Shown piece by piece: positions 24,458 through 28,457 of a stretch of 28,457 nucleotides of DNA. Every line of letters starts with the position of its first letter. Position 1 is the first letter of the stretch. This stretch comes from an uncultured Acidimicrobiia bacterium. GTDB taxonomy: Bacteria > Actinomycetota > Acidimicrobiia > Spongiisociales > Spongiisociaceae. Below the pieces are notes generated by a model. That model did not search any database. It was not told where the DNA came from and worked only from the letters and a program-made list of their open reading frames with translations. The stretch is from the NCBI GenBank assembly GCA_937900165.1, contig CALCCX010000126.1, forward strand, positions 1 to 28,457. The letters run 5' to 3'. A program made the translations under genes and the position numbers.

Positions 24458-25279
24458 TCAACGTTCCCATGGTTTCCTGGACGATCTGGATTCGGCCATG
24501 TCGTTCGTTTCTTCGGTCACATCCGCTGGAGTCCGTTCTGAATCCACTTGCGTCGAGTCCTCAGAGTCAACGTCGGCTTCGTTGCCGTCGTCAAGCTCGT
24601 CGGCGTACTCGTACTCACCCTCGTCATCGACGAACTTGTCGTCGTCGAACTCGTTATCGTCCTCATCTGCTTCTTGGTCAGTTTGAGCGAAGTCGTCATC
24701 TGGATCCTCTTGGTGGGGCTGACCATCTGAGGTGTCATCCGAGCCAGAGGTGGGCTGAGCGGACCCCGGCCTTGCGAAGCGCGCCTCGGCGGGATCATCC
24801 CATCGTGAGAAAGAGCTCATCGCCTCATCGATCTCGTCACCGGCATCGTTGATACGACCTGTCATGTCTCCTGCGATGCTGGCCAGGCGGTCGTGGACGT
24901 CTCGCACCACATCTCTCAACCGTTCCAACTCGTCCAACATCTGATTTTTCTCACGGCCGGATTCAACGGAAAGCCTGGAGGCATCGGCTCGCGCGTCGCT
25001 CAGGATCCGTTCGCCCTCCTGGTTGGCCTCTTCGGTGATCTGGTCTGCGGTCCGCTGGGCGGCGACCAGCGTACGGCGCAATGCGTCTTCGGCTTCCCGC
25101 CCTTCGTTGAGCTGACCGCGAAGTTCCTTGACCTCGCCTTCGGCTTCGGACACCCTCTGCTCAAACTCACGCATGGAAACGACGACTTCGTCCAGGAACT
25201 CGTCGACCTCGTCTTCCGCATAGCCGCGCAGAGCAGCCCTGAACGTCTTTTGTTGAATGTCGAGAGGCAAAAGCCCCAT
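24458..25279 (-). CDS. divIVA: DivIVA / Wag31-like polar scaffold with acidic tail
   Basis: DivIVA marks cell poles and septa and directs polar growth in actinobacteria. The ATG at 25279 follows GGAGG; the upstream TTG would add two residues. The 273-residue protein begins MGLLPLDIQQKTFRAALRGY, the membrane-binding N-domain, then EDEVDEFLDEVV and coiled coils to about residue 150. The C-terminal part is unusual: residues 181-260 contain 38 Asp/Glu and only two Lys/Arg by my count, before a short basic end (SRSSRKPWER). Most DivIVA tails I know are less extreme. A good promoter precedes it, so it can be expressed apart from sepF-yggT. It ends 43 bases from the convergent ileS stop. Confidence 0.92.
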   Translation of the reverse strand: MGLLPLDIQQKTFRAALRGYAEDEVDEFLDEVVVSMREFEQRVSEAEGEVKELRGQLNEGREAEDALRRTLVAAQRTADQITEEANQEGERILSDARADASRLSVESGREKNQMLDELERLRDVVRDVHDRLASIAGDMTGRINDAGDEIDEAMSSFSRWDDPAEARFARPGSAQPTSGSDDTSDGQPHQEDPDDDFAQTDQEADEDDNEFDDDKFVDDEGEYEYADELDDGNEADVDSEDSTQVDSERTPADVTEETNDMAESRSSRKPWER

Positions 25280-25314
25280 TGTCAAAACCTCCCAATCGCC
25301 CAGAACCCTAGTGG

Positions 25315-25343
25315 AATGTAGCGGTCCGCCTACCCCATCTCAA
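25315..25343 (-). promoter_or_regulatory. divIVA promoter
   Basis: On the minus strand TTGAGA (25343 to 25338) and TACATT (25320 to 25315) are separated by exactly 17 bases, the best -35/-10 pair found in this window. Transcription would start near 25308, leaving about 30 bases of leader that contains the GGAGG site before the divIVA ATG. Confidence 0.65.
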
Positions 25344-25403
25344 GGATCTGAGGCGCGCTCAGCCCTCGAGTTGGCCGACCAACGATCCGTCCGAACTCCC
25401 GGA

Positions 25404-25658
25404 TCAACATCCGACCAACGATGCGACCACGCGCACTCCGAGCAGCAAGAGCAGCGGCGATAGGTCAAGGCGCATTCCGCCCATCGGCATGTCTGGCAAC
25501 ATCCGACGGATCGGGATCAGTAGCGGGTCCACTGCCAGGGCGACCAACCGTTTGATCTGAGCAACGGGGTGGTCGCTGGGAACCCTGATCCACTCGAGCA
25601 CGATCCGGGCGAGAATCAGCACAACGTAGATGCTGAGCAAAGAGCAAAGAAGGGACAT
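25404..25658 (-). CDS. yggT: YggT-family membrane protein
   Basis: A small integral membrane protein of 84 residues with two hydrophobic segments. It has the family pattern ILARIVLEWIRVPSDHPV, then VDPLLIPIRRMLP and a second helix (LSPLLLLLGVRVVASLV). The role is not well defined; the gene nearly always lies between sepF and divIVA. The ATG is 3 bases after the sepF stop, so the two are translated together. Confidence 0.9.
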   Translation of the reverse strand: MSLLCSLLSIYVVLILARIVLEWIRVPSDHPVAQIKRLVALAVDPLLIPIRRMLPDMPMGGMRLDLSPLLLLLGVRVVASLVGC

Positions 25659-25661
25659 CTG

Positions 25662-26231
25662 TCAGGTGAGGCTGTAGAGCCCGAGATCGGTGAGCCTTCG
25701 CTCCTCATCCGGCGAAAGCGTCACCCGAGGCGGACTAACCAGAATCACCCCTTCGGCGACCTTTTTCATCGTGCCGTCCAACGCGTAGATGAGGCCGCTC
25801 GAGAAATCGACCAGTCTGCGAACCATCTCCACGTCCGCGTCCCTGAGATTGACCACAACCGGCACACGTTCCCTGATCAAGTCGGCGAGTCGTTTCGCGT
25901 CCGAGAAGCTGTTGGCCGTGATCACTTCCGCGTGCCCAGCTCCTCCACCGTAGTCGCCATGCCTCACCACAACACCGGCCTCTGAGCGAACCCGCGGTTC
26001 GGCAGTGGAGCGGCGTCTGGCTGGATCCGGTGGCTCAATACGGCGCGCCCCTCTCGCAGGGTTGAGGGGCCGTGCGGGGGCGGAAGGAGCGTTTTGGGGT
26101 CCGGCTTGGGGCCTCCCAGGAGGACCGGGATCCTTGGGGTCCGGCCGGAAGGCCGAATCCCCGGCTGCGTCCTCGATCTCGTCTTCGTCCACGAGACCGA
26201 GATACAACATTGTCTTCTGCCACAAACTCAT
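25662..26231 (-). CDS. sepF: SepF, FtsZ membrane anchor
   Basis: SepF ties FtsZ filaments to the membrane; actinobacteria lacking FtsA depend on it. The 189-residue protein has an N-terminal amphipathic helix (MSLWQKTMLYLGL) for membrane binding and a Pro/Arg/Ala-rich linker (about residues 28-85). The SepF core follows from about 98: AEVITANSFSDAKRLADLIR, PVVVNLRDADVEMVRRLVDFSSGLIYALDGTMKKV and VILVSP. It starts 15 bases after yggS. Confidence 0.95.
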   Translation of the reverse strand: MSLWQKTMLYLGLVDEDEIEDAAGDSAFRPDPKDPGPPGRPQAGPQNAPSAPARPLNPARGARRIEPPDPARRRSTAEPRVRSEAGVVVRHGDYGGGAGHAEVITANSFSDAKRLADLIRERVPVVVNLRDADVEMVRRLVDFSSGLIYALDGTMKKVAEGVILVSPPRVTLSPDEERRLTDLGLYSLT

Positions 26232-26246
26232 GAGTAGATCACTTTT

Positions 26247-26903
26247 TCAGCTCAACCTCGGGCCAAAGATAGCCCGTCCAACTCGAATCATCGTTGATCC
26301 CTCCTCGACTGCTATTCCAAAATCGTTGGACATCCCCATCGAAAGCTCGAGACCGGGCCGCCCGTTGGCAGCCAACTCATCCCGTATCTCGCGCAACTGC
26401 CGAAAATATTCTCTGGACCGGTCGGGTTCGGCCACGTTCGGCGGGATGGCCATGAGCCCTACCAACTCAACTCCTATACCCTGCACTGCATCGAACGACG
26501 CGACCGCCTCTGCGGGTTCCACGCCCATCTTTTGAGCCTCCGATCCGATATTCACCTGTAACAACGCCGGCGGGCTGGGGAGTCCTGGACGAGCCCACGC
26601 CCTGGCCAGCTTTGGCCCGTCCATGGAATGAAGCAAAGTGACCACGTCTCGCACCAATCGGACCTTGTTGCGCTGAAGCGGGCCAACCATGTGCCATCGA
26701 ATGTCCTCAGGGAGTTCGGCGACTTTGCGAGCCAGTTCCTGGGCCCGATTCTCCCCAAAATCTCTATGGCCCTGGTCATATACGTCGAGGATCGCTTCGA
26801 TGGGGTGGGTTTTGCTCACCACGATCAGCGTTACGTCGGTTTCTTCGCGCCCGGCATCGGCGGCGGCCTTGGCCAACTCGTCCCTCACCGTCGCATAGCT
26901 CAT
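26247..26903 (-). CDS. yggS: YggS/PLPBP, pyridoxal phosphate homeostasis protein
   Basis: A PLP-binding protein that buffers PLP and affects amino-acid metabolism; it has no known catalytic reaction. From the ATG at 26903 it has 218 residues with LIVVSKTHP (PLP lysine, Lys31), DFGENRAQE, HMVGPLQRNK, SMGMSNDF and VRVGRAIFG. That ATG overlaps the pgeF stop as ATGA, the same coupling seen elsewhere here. A GTG nine bases upstream is the alternative. Confidence 0.94.
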   Translation of the reverse strand: MSYATVRDELAKAAADAGREETDVTLIVVSKTHPIEAILDVYDQGHRDFGENRAQELARKVAELPEDIRWHMVGPLQRNKVRLVRDVVTLLHSMDGPKLARAWARPGLPSPPALLQVNIGSEAQKMGVEPAEAVASFDAVQGIGVELVGLMAIPPNVAEPDRSREYFRQLREIRDELAANGRPGLELSMGMSNDFGIAVEEGSTMIRVGRAIFGPRLS

Positions 26904-27517
26904 GGCAGCCACCCGACTGCGGCCATCCGAGCGTCGGTCCCTGTCCCACGGTGGCTATGGAAGCCATCTCCGCACCGGGTGCACGCATCACTCTTCCAGA
27001 TCTCGATCTCTCCGAGTTGGGAGCCAATAGCGGTTTGCAGATCAACACTGCGCGTTTGCCATGAGGTCGTTGCAGCAAACTCGCCAAACGTTTCAGCTAC
27101 CTCCTGGCCCACCTCGAAGCAGCAAGATTGAATTCCAGGGCCGATCGCGGCGCGCTGAACAGGGTCCCCGAGAAAGCGGAATCCTCGCACTGCCGCAGAC
27201 ACGATGTTCGCGGCGGTTCCTCGCCAGCCGGCATGCACGACACCCACCGATCCCTCCGCCTCCAACACCACGCCGAAGCAGTCTGCGGTGAACGTTGCAA
27301 TTGGCAGACCGGCGGTGCGGGTCGCAATTCCGTCAGCATCTCCCAGGTCTCCGGGAATGGTCGCGATGCTGATCGCAGAACCATGGACCTGGTTTACAGT
27401 CGCCCACTGCACCGGGATCCCCAGCGCAACGCTGATCGCCTCGCGTGACGTCGTCAGGGCATCGCCCTCATGGGCGGTAGTGAACGCGACGCCCCGAAAG
27501 CCGGGCGGCCTGATCAT
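26900..27517 (-). CDS. pgeF: PgeF/YlmD laccase-domain protein
   Basis: This family (DUF152/YfiH) was named a multicopper oxidase domain. It is now linked to purine nucleoside phosphorylase/deaminase activity and, in E. coli, to keeping L-Ser out of peptidoglycan. The 205-residue protein has the metal site in VNQVHG (His45), TADC (Cys80) and VHAGWRG (His95), followed by AIGPGIQSCCFEVG and the late CTRCGDGFHSHR. The start overlaps the ftsZ stop by 4 bases (ATGA). Confidence 0.92.
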   Translation of the reverse strand: MIRPPGFRGVAFTTAHEGDALTTSREAISVALGIPVQWATVNQVHGSAISIATIPGDLGDADGIATRTAGLPIATFTADCFGVVLEAEGSVGVVHAGWRGTAANIVSAAVRGFRFLGDPVQRAAIGPGIQSCCFEVGQEVAETFGEFAATTSWQTRSVDLQTAIGSQLGEIEIWKSDACTRCGDGFHSHRGTGTDARMAAVGWLP

Positions 27518-28410
27518 CCCTCGACGAAGTCAGGGATATCGAAGGGATCGTTTTCGTCCTCGTCGAACAGCGGAGCAGACGCCGGGGTGGGAGTGCGACT
27601 GGTTGAGACTCCGCTGGCGATCCCCCTGGCCCCTGGCCGCCGGCTACGCTCGAAACCTGCAGCTATCACGGTCACCCTGACCTCCTCGCCAAGGGTGTCG
27701 TCCACAACGGCGCCAAAGATGATCTGAGCATCATCATCACAAAGCACGTTGACCGCGGACGCAGCCTCGTTCACCTCATGCAACGTCATTCCTGGTGGAC
27801 CCGCCACAGAAAGAAGCACTCCCCTGGCGCCTTCCATCGACGTTTCGAGCAGGGGCGAAGACATCGCTCTGTCGGCCGACTGTTGGGCCCGCCCCTCACC
27901 AGAAGCCTTGCCGATTCCCATCACCGCTGTCCCGGCGTCGGCCAATACTGTGCGCACATCCGCGAAGTCGACGTTGATGAGCCCTGGCGTGGTAATCAGG
28001 TCGGTGATCCCGGAGACACCGTTCATGAGAATCTCGTCTGCCATCGTGAACGCGTCAACCATCGACATCGAAGTGTCGGCCAACGCCAGGAGCTTGTCGT
28101 TCGGAATAACGATCAGCGTGTCGACTGCCTCGCGGAGATCTGCGATGCCCTGCTCTGCCTGGAGGGAACGCCGCCTGCCTTCAAAACCAAACGGCCTGGT
28201 CACCACACCCACGGTGAGGGCGCCCAGATTCCTGGCCACTTCGGCTACTATCGGCGCCCCACCGGTTCCGGTTCCGCCTCCTTCTCCAGCGGTGACGAAC
28301 ACCATGTCAGCGCCCTTGAGAACATCTTCGAGTTCTTCCCTGTGAGCCTCTGCCGCTGCCTTGCCAACCTCGGGATTCGCGCCGGCCCCTAGTCCCCTCG
28401 TGACTTCGCG
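27514..28410 (-). CDS. ftsZ: cell division protein FtsZ, C-terminal part
   Basis: FtsZ is the tubulin-like GTPase that forms the division ring. The 5' end is cut by the contig end: 298 codons remain, starting with REVTRGLGAGANPEVG, so roughly 70-80 N-terminal residues are missing. Visible parts: the tubulin signature GEGGGTGTGGAP, the T7 synergy loop GLINVDFADVR with the catalytic Asp, and a linker. The C-terminal peptide is DPFDIPDFVEG, which in actinobacteria binds SepF. The stop overlaps the pgeF ATG. Sequence beyond 28410 is adapter. Confidence 0.97.
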   Translation of the reverse strand, partial: REVTRGLGAGANPEVGKAAAEAHREELEDVLKGADMVFVTAGEGGGTGTGGAPIVAEVARNLGALTVGVVTRPFGFEGRRRSLQAEQGIADLREAVDTLIVIPNDKLLALADTSMSMVDAFTMADEILMNGVSGITDLITTPGLINVDFADVRTVLADAGTAVMGIGKASGEGRAQQSADRAMSSPLLETSMEGARGVLLSVAGPPGMTLHEVNEAASAVNVLCDDDAQIIFGAVVDDTLGEEVRVTVIAAGFERSRRPGARGIASGVSTSRTPTPASAPLFDEDENDPFDIPDFVEG

Positions 28411-28457
28411 AGATCGGAAGAGCGTCGTGTAGGGAAAGAGTGTAGATCTCGGTGGTC
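28411..28457. other. Illumina TruSeq universal adapter
   Basis: The end matches the reverse complement of the TruSeq universal adapter (starts AGATCGGAAGAGCGTCGTGT, ends TCTCGGTGGTC). Genomic sequence ends at 28410, within ftsZ. It should be trimmed. Confidence 0.98.

Overview
The window is one contig of about 28.3 kb of bacterial DNA (112-28410) with Illumina adapter sequence at both ends (1-111 and 28411-28457). The DNA is GC-rich. Gene content and order point to an actinobacterium (Actinomycetota): an ftsZ-pgeF-yggS-sepF-yggT-divIVA division cluster, a neighbouring ileS / traR-lspA-rluD-dnaE block, a pair of Get3/ArsA-like ATPases resembling Mycobacterium Rv3679/Rv3680, a Stf0-type sulfotransferase, and several genes with a TANNNT -10 box 8-10 bases before the start codon, as on leaderless transcripts. 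Acidimicrobiia or a related uncultured lineage is my best guess. This is inference, since no rRNA or marker phylogeny is available here.

Layout. 112-5076 (minus): a tryptophan operon read ccdA, trpE, ygfZ-like, trpC, trpF, trpB, with trpB cut off by the contig end. Most junctions overlap or nearly touch. 5266-7776: an MFS transporter (plus) converging on a MATE exporter (minus) that is broken by an in-frame amber codon and a +1 frameshift. 7810-11937: nth (endonuclease III), an intergenic stretch with inverted hexamer arrays, xpt, a Stf0-like sulfotransferase, a small two-helix membrane protein, thyA and a small conserved-looking protein. 12077-15596 (plus): a short leader ORF, an MttB-family methyltransferase without pyrrolysine, and the two overlapping Get3/ArsA-like ATPases. 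15676-21073 (minus): traR/dksA-like, lspA, rluD, dnaE. 21250-24414 (plus): ileS. 24458-28410 (minus): ftsZ (3' part), pgeF, yggS, sepF, yggT, divIVA.

How the parts work together. The right side is the cell-division and polar-growth module: FtsZ, its membrane anchor SepF, the polar scaffold DivIVA, and the usual housekeeping passengers. The middle-right block covers replication (DnaE), RNA modification (RluD), lipoprotein maturation (LspA) and tRNA charging (IleS). The left side is tryptophan synthesis. The centre is more accessory: one-carbon or methylamine-type chemistry (MttB-like), sulfation, transport, and nucleotide salvage and synthesis (Xpt, ThyA).

I see no rRNA, tRNA, CRISPR array, insertion sequence, phage gene or toxin-antitoxin pair, and no gap between genes longer than 300 bases. 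I did not find a clearly new multi-gene system. The observations most worth checking are the mttB leader ORF, the inverted hexamer arrays after nth, the double-broken MATE gene, the asymmetric Get3-like pair, and the very acidic DivIVA tail.
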